From: Streptomyces antnestii
GTDB taxonomy: Bacteria; Actinomycetota; Actinomycetes; Streptomycetales; Streptomycetaceae
Assembly: GCF_004005495.1 (NCBI RefSeq)
Contig: NZ_RZYA01000029.1
Coordinates: forward strand, 37,908-101,907
Reading direction: 5' to 3'
DNA: 64,000 nt
Shown piece by piece: positions 31,048 to 38,652 of the stretch (position 1 is its first letter; every line of letters starts with the position of its first letter). Both the position numbers and the translations under genes were made by a program. The notes under the pieces were generated by a model, which saw only the letters and a program-made list of their open reading frames with translations, made no database searches and was not told where the DNA came from.

Positions 31048-32321
31048 GAGCCGCCCCGCGCATCGCTCGCGCCCTCTTCCTGCGCCGGCACCGCCTCGCC
31101 CGGGGGTTCGTCCTGCCCCCGCAGGGCCGCCCGTACACGGGCGAGAGGCGAGCTGCCGGCTCTGCGGCGGTGGCCGTGCACCCGCGGGTCGTCCGTGACG
31201 TCGTAGCGCTTCACGTAGGCCCCGAGGAAGGCCTGCAGCGTCGCCACGGCGGGGATCGCGATGAGGGCGCCGACCGCCCCGAGGAGCGCCGTGCCCACGA
31301 TGACGGATCCGAAGGCGACGGCGGGGTGGATGTCCACGGTCTTCGCGGTCAGCTTGGGCTGGAGCATGTAGTTCTCGAACTGCTGGTAGACCACGACGAA
31401 GACCAGCACCCACAGCGCGTACCAGGGGTCGACCGTGAAGGCGATCAGCATCGGCAGGGCGCCGGCCAGATACGTGCCGATGGTCGGGATGAACTGGGAC
31501 ACCAGACCCACCCAGACGGCGAGCACGGGCGCGTAGGGCACGCCGAGCGCCTGGAGCAGGACGTAGTGCGCGATGCCGGAGATCAGCGCCATCAGACCGC
31601 GCGAGTAGAGATAGCCGCCGGTCTTGTCGACCGCGATCTCCCAGGCGCGCAGCACCTCGGCCTGCTTGGCGGGCGGCAGCACCGAGCACAGCGCGCGCCG
31701 GAGCCGGGGGCCGTCGGCGGCGAAGTAGAACGAGAACAGCAATATCGTCAGCAGCTGGAACAGGCCTCCCAGGACCTGCCCCGACACGTCCAGGACGCCG
31801 CCGGCGCTGTTCTGCACGTACTTCTGGAGCCAGTCCGAGTGCAGCAGGCTGTCCTGGACCGCGACCCTGCTCAGGTCCGTGTGGAACGTCTGGTTGATCC
31901 CGTTGATCACCGAGTCGAGATAGTCGGGAAAGTCCTCGACCATGCTGACGATCTGGCCCGCGAGCATCGAGCTGAGCAGGACCACGAAACCCAGTGCGGC
32001 GATCATGACACCCAGGAAGACGATCCCGGTGGCCGCGCCCCGGCGCATGCCCCGCCCGGCCATCCAGCTGACGGCCGGCTCCACGGCGAGCGCCAGGAAG
32101 AACGCGATCAGTACGTTGATCAGCAGTCCGGTGAGCTGGTGGAACGCCCAGCTGCCCAGCTGGAAGCAGGCGACGAGGGCGAGCGCGAGCACCATGGCGC
32201 GCGGCAGCCAGCGCGGCATCCGCGCACGGGCCGTCGCGGCCGCCCCGCCTCCCGGGGGCGGCGTCGGGCCGGGCGGGGAGGCGTCGGCTGTCGCCTGCAA
32301 GGTCTCGTCTGTCGGTGCCAC
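31041..32321 (-). CDS. AI-2E family transporter (PerM-like)
   Basis: A 426-residue membrane protein of the AI-2E/PerM family. It has paired N-terminal helices (AMVLALALVACFQLGSWAF, VLIAFFLALAVEPAVSW), a long amphipathic extracytoplasmic-type region with the LSRVAVQDSLLHSDWLQ helix, and C-terminal helices carrying the typical SQFIPTIGTYLAGALPMLIA. The tail, from about 385, is charged and disordered. The GTG at 32321 has no strong ribosome site, and upstream starts are possible. Family members export small molecules or ions; named substrates are not reliable. It is convergent with the preceding membrane protein gene. Confidence 0.9.
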   Translation of the reverse strand: MAPTDETLQATADASPPGPTPPPGGGAAATARARMPRWLPRAMVLALALVACFQLGSWAFHQLTGLLINVLIAFFLALAVEPAVSWMAGRGMRRGAATGIVFLGVMIAALGFVVLLSSMLAGQIVSMVEDFPDYLDSVINGINQTFHTDLSRVAVQDSLLHSDWLQKYVQNSAGGVLDVSGQVLGGLFQLLTILLFSFYFAADGPRLRRALCSVLPPAKQAEVLRAWEIAVDKTGGYLYSRGLMALISGIAHYVLLQALGVPYAPVLAVWVGLVSQFIPTIGTYLAGALPMLIAFTVDPWYALWVLVFVVVYQQFENYMLQPKLTAKTVDIHPAVAFGSVIVGTALLGAVGALIAIPAVATLQAFLGAYVKRYDVTDDPRVHGHRRRAGSSPLARVRAALRGQDEPPGEAVPAQEEGASDARGGSQ

Positions 32322-32380
32322 GGAGCAAGTCTCGCCCACGCCACCGACAACGGGTCGCCGCCCCCGTTCGTCCGAGCTGG

Positions 32381-32575
32381 TCAACGGTTCTCGGACGGCA
32401 CGTCCGCCGTGGCGCACACCGCCCGCCAGACGTCCTTCGCCTCCCAGCCGGCGTCGAGTGCCTCGTGCACCGTGCGCCCGCCGAGTTCCGTCATCACATG
32501 ATCACGCGCGAACGAGTCGGCGTAGCCAGGACCGAAGTGATCCGCCATCCGCTGCCAGAAAACCGTCAACCGCAT
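32381..32575 (-). CDS. DUF3046 family protein
   Basis: A 64-residue protein with the compact DUF3046 pattern: MRLTVFWQRMADHFG, YADSFARDHVMTELGGRTV, then GWEAKDVWRAVCATADVP. It is complete and of normal length. The family is confined to actinobacteria and is commonly found near recA-recX, as here. The function is unknown. No ribosome site is visible; the AT-rich stretch directly before the ATG (GGATACTGGTGTC) could be a -10 of a leaderless transcript. Confidence 0.92.
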   Translation of the reverse strand: MRLTVFWQRMADHFGPGYADSFARDHVMTELGGRTVHEALDAGWEAKDVWRAVCATADVPSENR

Positions 32576-32654
32576 GACACCAGTATCCAGCCCCTGAGAG
32601 TGCAGCCCGGCACGGAAGACCCCTCGAGAACGCTTTCCGTCCTACGGTCGGTAC

Positions 32655-33608
32655 ATGGCCGAAAACGGAGCATCCCCACTCCCCCAGCCCACCTCGGCGC
32701 CCTCCCCGCTCTCCCGTGCCGAGCAGTTCGTCTGGCTGACCGCGCGCGTGCTGGAGCAGCGCCGCTTCGCCTACCACTTCCTGGGCGCGGGCCGGTCGGG
32801 GGCGAACGCCGTCGAGACCGCCCTCGCCGCCTACCTCAACGAGGACGAGGGGTACGGTCACGCCCTCGAGCCCGATCTGCGCGGCCCGGTCAGCCAGCCC
32901 CTGCACACCGGGCACGCGCTGCGCGTCCTCGACTCGATCGGCCGCTGCGGCGGTCAGCGGGTGGAGCGCGTGTGCCGCTATCTGACCTCCGTGTCGACCG
33001 CCGAGGGCGCCCTGCCGGCGGTCCATCCCAGCCAGCGCGGCTACCCCTGCGCGCCGTTCGTCCCGGTCGTGGACGACCCGCCGGGCGAGCTGCTCGCGAC
33101 GGGTCCCGTGGTCGGCCTGCTGCACCGCAACCAGGTGTGGCACGCGTGGCTCTTCCGCGCGACCGACTTCTGCTGGGCCGCCGTCGAGTCGCTGGAGAAG
33201 TCCCACCCCTACGAGATCGAGGCCGCCGTGGCCTTCCTGGACGGTGCGCCCGACCGCCCGCGCGCGGAGGCGGCGGCCGACCGGCTCGGCCGGCTCGTGC
33301 GCGAGCAGCGTCTCGCGCTGCTCGATCCGGAGCGGCCGGAGGAGTACCCCGTGGCGCCCGGGTACGCGCCGGGTGAGCACCATCTCCCGCACGACTACGC
33401 GAAGACGCCGGAGTCGGTGGCACGCGCGTGGTTCACGGACGAGGAGATGGCGCGCTCTCTGGACTTCCTCGCGAGCGACCAGCAGGACGACGGCGGGTGG
33501 CCGGTCCGCTGGCGCCAGTGGGCCCCCGGCGTCGCTCTCGAGGCGCGCCCGATGGTGACGATCGAGGCGCTGCGGACACTGCGGGCGTACGGGCGGCCCA
33601 TCTCCTGA
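32655..33608 (+). CDS. Terpene-cyclase-like (alpha-toroid) protein of unknown function
   Basis: A 317-residue, largely helical protein. The repeated helices and the Gly-Gly-Trp segments, notably DQQDDGGWPVRWRQW near the C terminus, resemble the QW-type repeats of prenyltransferase/squalene-cyclase alpha-toroids. No catalytic DxDD motif is visible, so enzymatic cyclisation is not supported. The N-terminal 20 residues are Pro/Ser-rich. No Shine-Dalgarno precedes the ATG; TACGGT ends 6 bases before it, which fits leaderless transcription. It has no operon partner, standing between the divergent DUF3046 gene and the convergent PucR gene. Confidence 0.75.
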   Translation: MAENGASPLPQPTSAPSPLSRAEQFVWLTARVLEQRRFAYHFLGAGRSGANAVETALAAYLNEDEGYGHALEPDLRGPVSQPLHTGHALRVLDSIGRCGGQRVERVCRYLTSVSTAEGALPAVHPSQRGYPCAPFVPVVDDPPGELLATGPVVGLLHRNQVWHAWLFRATDFCWAAVESLEKSHPYEIEAAVAFLDGAPDRPRAEAAADRLGRLVREQRLALLDPERPEEYPVAPGYAPGEHHLPHDYAKTPESVARAWFTDEEMARSLDFLASDQQDDGGWPVRWRQWAPGVALEARPMVTIEALRTLRAYGRPIS

Positions 33609-33665
33609 CGGCCCTCCGCGCGGGGGCTGACTCGCACGGGGGCGGGCTCGCGCAGGGGCGGGCCC

Positions 33666-34862
33666 TCAGAGTGCGCTGTCGGCGTCCCTGAGGAGCAGCG
33701 CGGCGATCGCGAGGGCCGTGCCGCGGGGTGCCGACAGGTCGATGCCCGTCTGCTCGCCGATGCGGGCGAGCCGGTTGTCGACCGTGTTGGGGTGCAGTCC
33801 GAGCGCGGCGGCGGTCGCCCTGCGGTCCTGCTGGTGCGCGAGATGCGTCCGCAGGGTCTCCAGGAGTTCGGGCCGGTCGGCGACCGGGTCCAGGAGGGCC
33901 GCTATCCGGTGGCTCGTCTCGCTGTGCCGGGACAGGTGGTACTCCAGGAGCACGTCGTCGAGGCGGTGCAGTCCGGCCGGGATGCCGCACGCGCGCGTGA
34001 TCCGCAGGATCTCGGTGGCGGTGCGCGCCGCCTCGGTCACTTCTCCGGGGCCTGCCGCCTGCACGGCGGCGACCCGCACCTGACAGCCGCTCGCCTTGGC
34101 GAGGTGGCGGGGCAGGTCGTCCGGCGGCCGGCAGTCCAGGGGCACGATCACCCGCCCTCCGTCGGACTCCAGGAGCGCGAGCACCTCCACCCCGAAGGTG
34201 TGGTCCAGGGCGGTCTGCACCCGGCGCAGCCTGCGGCGCACGGCGACCGCCCCCTCGCCGGGGTCCGCGCCGGGGTCCGCTTCGATGCCGAGGGCGAGCA
34301 CGAGCGCGGGCCCTTCCAGGCGGAGCTGGTCGAGGAGGACGTGGCCGGGCGGGACCATCCCGTCGAGCAGACCGCGCACCAGGGAGCGGACCTGGGCCCG
34401 CCGCTCGGCTTCAAGCGCCGACCGCTCGTCGAGGTACGTCTCGGTGACGGCCCCGACGATCCCCGGCTGCCAGCTCAGCAGGACGTCGACGAGCTCGACG
34501 AGCGCTCCTTCCTCGCCGGGGACCGCGACGTCGCGCAGGGCCTGCCACAGGACGTACAGGCCGTGCGCGTGGGTGCGCAGGAGGAGATGCAGCGGCATGC
34601 CCTCCTCGGCCCGCTGCGCGGCCCGCTCACGGAACAGCCGGTGGCTGCCTGATGGCGCGGGGTCCGGCTCGCCGACGCTGCGCAGGAAGAGCCGTACGCC
34701 GTGCCGGGCGGTCGCGGCGATCTCCAAGTCCTTGACGTCGTCCGGGAGTTCCGCGTACCCGGGAAGTTCCTCGAACTCCTCGCGGGCCATGCGGCGGGCG
34801 AGCTCGTTGACTCTCGGTTCGCAGCGCGCCGCAAGGGAGCGGGCCTCGGGTGACAGGGCCAC
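33666..34862 (-). CDS. PucR/CdaR family transcriptional regulator
   Basis: A 398-residue regulator: an N-terminal helical sensor (LAARCEPRVNELARRMAREEFEE), a degenerate GGDEF-like middle domain, and the family's C-terminal helix-turn-helix, HLAHQQDRRATAAALGLHPNTVDNRLARIGEQTG. The GTG start follows GGAGGA. It is divergent from the alkylsulfatase-like gene, with a 179-base interval carrying a perfect TGTGACGCGTCACA palindrome. That arrangement suggests it controls that gene and itself. The inducer is unknown. Confidence 0.92.
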   Translation of the reverse strand: MALSPEARSLAARCEPRVNELARRMAREEFEELPGYAELPDDVKDLEIAATARHGVRLFLRSVGEPDPAPSGSHRLFRERAAQRAEEGMPLHLLLRTHAHGLYVLWQALRDVAVPGEEGALVELVDVLLSWQPGIVGAVTETYLDERSALEAERRAQVRSLVRGLLDGMVPPGHVLLDQLRLEGPALVLALGIEADPGADPGEGAVAVRRRLRRVQTALDHTFGVEVLALLESDGGRVIVPLDCRPPDDLPRHLAKASGCQVRVAAVQAAGPGEVTEAARTATEILRITRACGIPAGLHRLDDVLLEYHLSRHSETSHRIAALLDPVADRPELLETLRTHLAHQQDRRATAAALGLHPNTVDNRLARIGEQTGIDLSAPRGTALAIAALLLRDADSAL

Positions 34863-34919
34863 GGGTCCTCCACTCCTCCTTGGACATGGACGGGGGCACT
34901 GCGTTGGTGACACGTCGTT

Positions 34920-34933
34920 TGTGACGCGTCACA
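34920..34933. promoter_or_regulatory. Palindrome TGTGACGCGTCACA in the pucR-type/hydrolase divergent promoter
   Basis: A perfect 14-base palindrome. Related half-sites, GGTGACACGTC just left and GTGTGACGTGAGG at about 34951, flank it. It is a candidate operator for the PucR-type regulator. Confidence 0.6.
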
Positions 34934-35041
34934 TTACCCACGGCCGGGACGTGTGACGTGAGGCGGTGTCCGATCTCACACCGGGGGACGAAACTCGTGG
35001 CCGGTGGCCATCGACCGCACCGCACACGAGGAGCCCTGAAC

Positions 35042-36454
35042 ATGACCGAGCACAAAGAGCGGGACCGTGACGAGCACACCGGGGACACCGATCGCATGAC
35101 GTACGCCGACTACGTCGACCGGGTCTGGCAGGGCACGGCGACGCTGATGCCCCATCTGACAGGCGCCTACTCCGGGGACGAACTGGTGCGGCTGCGTGAC
35201 CGCGTGGGCTTCCTTCCCGCGTTCGCCAACGTGGCGGCGTTCGACACGGGGGACGGCGTCGTCCTCGTCGACTCGGGCGACTTCCGGACGGCGGAGCGGC
35301 TGCACAGGGCCGTCGCCGGCTTCGGCGCGGGGCCGGTGCGCTCCGTGGTCTACACACACGGTCATGTGGACCACGTCTTCGGAGTGGCGCCCTTCGACCG
35401 CGAGGCCGACGAGAGCGGTGCTCCGCGTCCCGAAGTGATCGCCCATGAGGCCGTCGCCGCGCGGTTCGACCGCTACATCAGGACGGCTGGTCACAACTCC
35501 TGGATCAATCGCAGGCAGTTCGGAGTGCCCTCCCTGGAGTGGCCCACCACGTACCGCTATCCGGACGTCGTCTACAGGGAGCGGCACACCGTGCGGCGCG
35601 GCGAGCTGACGTTCGAGCTCGTGCACGCGCGCGGGGAGACCGACGACCACACCTATGTGTGGATCCCCGAGCTGAAGACGCTGTGCACCGGTGACCTGTT
35701 CATCTGGAACGCGCCGAACGCGGGCAACCCCCAGAAGGTGCAGCGCTATCCCGAGGACTGGGCCCGTGCCCTGCGGGCGATGCAGGAGCTCGGCGCCGAA
35801 CTCCTCCTGCCCGGTCACGGCGTCCCCATCGTGGGCTCCGACCGCGTGCACCAGGCTCTCGACGACACCGCACGTCTCCTGGAGACGCTGTGCGAGCAGA
35901 CCAGGGCGCTGATGAACGCGGGCCACCGCCTCGACGCCGTCATCCATGGGGTGAAGGTCCCCGAGGACCTGCTGGCGAAGCCGTACCTCCACCCGGCCTA
36001 CGACGAGCCGGAGTTCGTCGTACGCAACCTGTGGCGCCTGTGGGGCGGCTGGTACGACCAGAACCCCGCGCACCTCAAGCCGGCCCCGGAGGCGGATCTC
36101 GCGGCCGAGTTCGCCCGTGCCGCGGGCGGGGCGGAGGCGCTCGCGCTGCGTGCCTCCGAGCTGCTGGCCGCCGGCGAGCTGCGCCTCGCCTCGCATCTGG
36201 CGGAGACGGCGGCCCTCGCGGCGCCCGCCGATCCGACGGTGGCACGCGTGCGTGCCGACGTGTTCAGGCGACGGGCCCACGAGGAGACGTCGCTCATGGC
36301 GCGCGGCATCTTCGACTGGGCCGCCGCCGAGTCGGCGGCCGTGGCGGCCGGCACGGACCTGGAGACGGAACTGACGCGTTCCCCGGAGGGACGCAGGCGA
36401 GCCGCGGGGGCCATCGGCGTCGGCGTGATCGACGACGAGGACGGCTGCTGCTGA
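35042..36454 (+). CDS. Alkyl sulfatase-like MBL-fold hydrolase
   Basis: A 470-residue protein. The metallo-beta-lactamase core holds VVYTHGHVDHVFG (HxHxDH), the C-terminal metal ligands LFIWNAPNAGNPQKVQRY and LLPGHGVPI, and then the helical dimerisation domain of alkyl sulfatases (VRNLWRLWGGWYDQNPAHLKPA, ELLAAGELRLASHLAETAAL). No SCP2-like third domain is seen, so it is shorter than SdsA1-type enzymes (about 650 residues). A role in hydrolysing alkyl sulfates or related esters is likely but unproven. GAGGAGC precedes the ATG. It is divergent from the PucR-type regulator. Confidence 0.88.
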   Translation: MTEHKERDRDEHTGDTDRMTYADYVDRVWQGTATLMPHLTGAYSGDELVRLRDRVGFLPAFANVAAFDTGDGVVLVDSGDFRTAERLHRAVAGFGAGPVRSVVYTHGHVDHVFGVAPFDREADESGAPRPEVIAHEAVAARFDRYIRTAGHNSWINRRQFGVPSLEWPTTYRYPDVVYRERHTVRRGELTFELVHARGETDDHTYVWIPELKTLCTGDLFIWNAPNAGNPQKVQRYPEDWARALRAMQELGAELLLPGHGVPIVGSDRVHQALDDTARLLETLCEQTRALMNAGHRLDAVIHGVKVPEDLLAKPYLHPAYDEPEFVVRNLWRLWGGWYDQNPAHLKPAPEADLAAEFARAAGGAEALALRASELLAAGELRLASHLAETAALAAPADPTVARVRADVFRRRAHEETSLMARGIFDWAAAESAAVAAGTDLETELTRSPEGRRRAAGAIGVGVIDDEDGCC

Positions 36455-36487
36455 CGAACGGGGCTCGGCGCCCACGTGGATGCTGCC

Positions 36488-36525
36488 CGCCTTCATGCCT
36501 CACGCGCGCGTGAGGCATGAAGGCG
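36488..36525. terminator. Perfect 38-bp palindrome, bidirectional terminator
   Basis: Nineteen bases pair exactly with the next nineteen, with no loop in the DNA. It lies between the convergent stops at 36454 and 36533. The centre is CACGCGCGCGTG. A transcript from either strand would fold into a very stable hairpin. Confidence 0.85.
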
Positions 36526-36532
36526 ATGGCGC

Positions 36533-36841
36533 TCATCCCGTGAGGGCGCGCAGCCCCGCCGTGACCACGACGGCCGCCGCGACGACGACGAGGAACGGCG
36601 CGCGCAGCATCAGCGCGACCGCCGCAGCCGCGAGCCCGGCCGCCTTCGCGTCGAGAACGAGCATGCGCCCGTCGGCGAACGTCTGCTGGGCCGTGAGCGC
36701 CGCCAGCAGGGCCACCGGGAGCAGCGCGGCCAGCCGCCGGACGACGGGCCGCTCCAGGACACCGGCGGGCACGAGCAGGCCGATGAGCTTGACCGCGTAA
36801 CAGCCGACTGCGGTCGCTCCGACCGCGATCCAGATGTTCAT
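36533..36841 (-). CDS. azlD: AzlD-type branched-chain amino acid exporter subunit
   Basis: A 102-residue small membrane protein with about four hydrophobic spans, the usual AzlD size: MNIWIAVGATAVGCYAVKL, LAALLPVALLAALTAQQTF and LMLRAPFLVVVAAAVVVTAG are visible. It pairs with AzlC to export branched-chain amino acids. The ATG overlaps the azlC stop (ATGA). Confidence 0.9.
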   Translation of the reverse strand: MNIWIAVGATAVGCYAVKLIGLLVPAGVLERPVVRRLAALLPVALLAALTAQQTFADGRMLVLDAKAAGLAAAAVALMLRAPFLVVVAAAVVVTAGLRALTG

Positions 36842-37674
36842 CGGTCCTCTCCTTGCCGGCCGTCGGCCTTCTGTGTGTCCGGTCGTGGGTTCTCTCCGGT
36901 CCCTCTGCGTGCCGCCCGACGCCCCTCTACGTAGAGCACGGCCGGCGCGGCGAGCGCGGCCGCCAGGACGGGGACCCCGGCCGGCAGGACGGGCAGCAGT
37001 CCGAGGCCGAGAAGTACGGCGATACCGGCCACGGCACGCTCCGTGGACGTCCGCAGCATCGGCGCGAGCAGCGCGAGGAAGACGGCGGGTCCGGCCGCGT
37101 CGAGGCCCCAGGCGTCGGTGTCGCCGATGGCCTGCGCGCCGAGCGCCCCCAGCAGGGTCGTGAGGTTCCACAGCACGTAGAGGGTGAGCCCGGTGACGGT
37201 GAAGCCGATACGGGCACTGCGGCGCGTGGGCTGGGCGAGCGAGACGGCCGCGGTCTCGTCGATGACCCAGTGCGCGGCGAAGGGGCGCACCACGCGCGGG
37301 AGGGCGAGCAGCTGCGACAGGCGTAGCCCGTAGAAGGCGTTGCGCACGCCGAGGAAGAAGGCGCCGGCCGCCGCGGTGAGCGGGTTGCCGCCGGCTGCGA
37401 TGGCACCCACGAGGGCGAACTGCGAGGCGCCGGTGAAGACGAGCAGGCTGAGCGCACAGGTCTGGAGCACGCTGAGGCCGCTGCCGGCCGAGGTCACGCC
37501 GAAGGCGAACCCGGAGAGGCCGACGGCGATGCCGACGCCCAGCGCGTCCCGGACGACAGCGGAGTCGGGCTTCTCGGCCTGCCCGGCCTCAGTCCGTCCG
37601 GCCCCGGGCCCTGCGGTCTCGCGCTCCGGCGGTGACCCGGCGCGTATCACTGCGGATGATGTCTGTTCTGCCAC
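36838..37674 (-). CDS. azlC: AzlC-type branched-chain amino acid exporter subunit
   Basis: A 278-residue AzlC membrane protein. It contains the family segment SLLVFTGASQFALVGAIAAGG, the FFLGVRNAFYGLRLSQLL block, and HWVIDETAAVSLAQ. The N-terminal 40 residues and the C-terminal 25 are charged and poorly conserved. The GTG start at 37674 lies 28 bases inside the end of the upstream AraC-type gene, so translation is linked to the regulator. With AzlD it forms the exporter. Confidence 0.92.
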   Translation of the reverse strand: MAEQTSSAVIRAGSPPERETAGPGAGRTEAGQAEKPDSAVVRDALGVGIAVGLSGFAFGVTSAGSGLSVLQTCALSLLVFTGASQFALVGAIAAGGNPLTAAAGAFFLGVRNAFYGLRLSQLLALPRVVRPFAAHWVIDETAAVSLAQPTRRSARIGFTVTGLTLYVLWNLTTLLGALGAQAIGDTDAWGLDAAGPAVFLALLAPMLRTSTERAVAGIAVLLGLGLLPVLPAGVPVLAAALAAPAVLYVEGRRAARRGTGENPRPDTQKADGRQGEDR

Positions 37675-38552
37675 GCCGTCGACGGTACGAGGGGCGGCAC
37701 CGCCTGGTCTTGTACGTTCTTGCGCTCCCGCTGGTAGGCGCCCGGCGGGACGCCGACGATCCGGGTGAAGTGCCGGTTCAGGTGCGGCTGGTCCGTGAAC
37801 CCAACCGTCACGGCGGCGTCGGCCGGTGCCGTGCCGCCGTCGAGGAGACGTCGGGCGGCGCGCACGCGCGCGTCGGTGAGCCAGGTGTGGGGCGGCATGC
37901 CGTAGGCGTCTCTGAAGGCGCGCAGCAGGGCGAACGGGCTGGTCCCGAGTTCGGTGGCCAGGGCCTCCAGGGACGGCGGTTCGGCCATGCGCTCGACGAG
38001 GACGGCACGCGCGCGTGCCGCGATCGTGGCGCCCGCGGACCGGCCGGGGCGCGCGGTCATGGGCTGCCCGTGCTCCCGCAGCAGCCGGGCGACCACGACG
38101 CGCAGCAGGCTGTCGGCGGCGAGCGCGTTGCCTTCCTCCGCCGCGCGGTGCACCTCGCGGATGAGGTGGGCGGCGTGCGGGTCGGTGACGATCGGCTCGG
38201 CGAAGGCGGCGGTCCCGCGGACCGAGGTGGTCTCGCCCGCGATCTCGGCTATGACGCCGGCCGACGGGTAGAGCGTGTGGTACGCCCAGCCGTCGGGGCC
38301 CCCCGCCCGGGCCGTGTGCGCCACCTCGGGATTGATCATGACGACGGTGCCGGGGCCCGCGTGCACCGTGCCGGTCGGCAGGCCCACGTCCTCGATCCCG
38401 CTGGTGACCGCGCCGAAGACGTAGCCGTCGTGGCTGTGGCGGGGGAACGTGTGGCGGACGTAGCGCGCCCGCAGCAGGTCGAGGCCGGGCAGGTGTTCGT
38501 AGCGCCAGTGCCTGGCCCATTCCTTCGTTCCCGCTCCCGCCATGGCTCCCAT
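37647..38552 (-). CDS. AraC family transcriptional regulator
   Basis: A 301-residue regulator with an N-terminal cupin-type sensor (HTFPRHSHDGYVFGAVTSG, VMINPEVAHTARAGG) and a C-terminal double helix-turn-helix: PSLEALATELGTSPFALLRAFR, then DAAVTVGFTDQPHLNRHFTRIVGVPPGAY. This is the AraC subtype usually found upstream of azlCD. Its last 28 bases overlap azlC. It probably senses a hydrophobic amino acid and switches on the exporter. The start may be the ATG at 38552 or the one at 38543. Confidence 0.92.
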   Translation of the reverse strand: MGAMAGAGTKEWARHWRYEHLPGLDLLRARYVRHTFPRHSHDGYVFGAVTSGIEDVGLPTGTVHAGPGTVVMINPEVAHTARAGGPDGWAYHTLYPSAGVIAEIAGETTSVRGTAAFAEPIVTDPHAAHLIREVHRAAEEGNALAADSLLRVVVARLLREHGQPMTARPGRSAGATIAARARAVLVERMAEPPSLEALATELGTSPFALLRAFRDAYGMPPHTWLTDARVRAARRLLDGGTAPADAAVTVGFTDQPHLNRHFTRIVGVPPGAYQRERKNVQDQAVPPLVPSTAWQNRHHPQ

Positions 38553-38652
38553 TCTGCGTCACGGCCGCCCGCGCCCGCCCACCGCCGGCTCCGGGCGGAC
38601 GGCGTTTGCGCAGGTCCGGGGCTTTGTCAGTGGGGAGGTGCACGATGGGTGC

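Noticed and set aside
32655..33608. Functional terpene cyclase
   Set aside because: Only a QW-like toroid pattern is visible; no DxDD or DDxxD catalytic motif was found.
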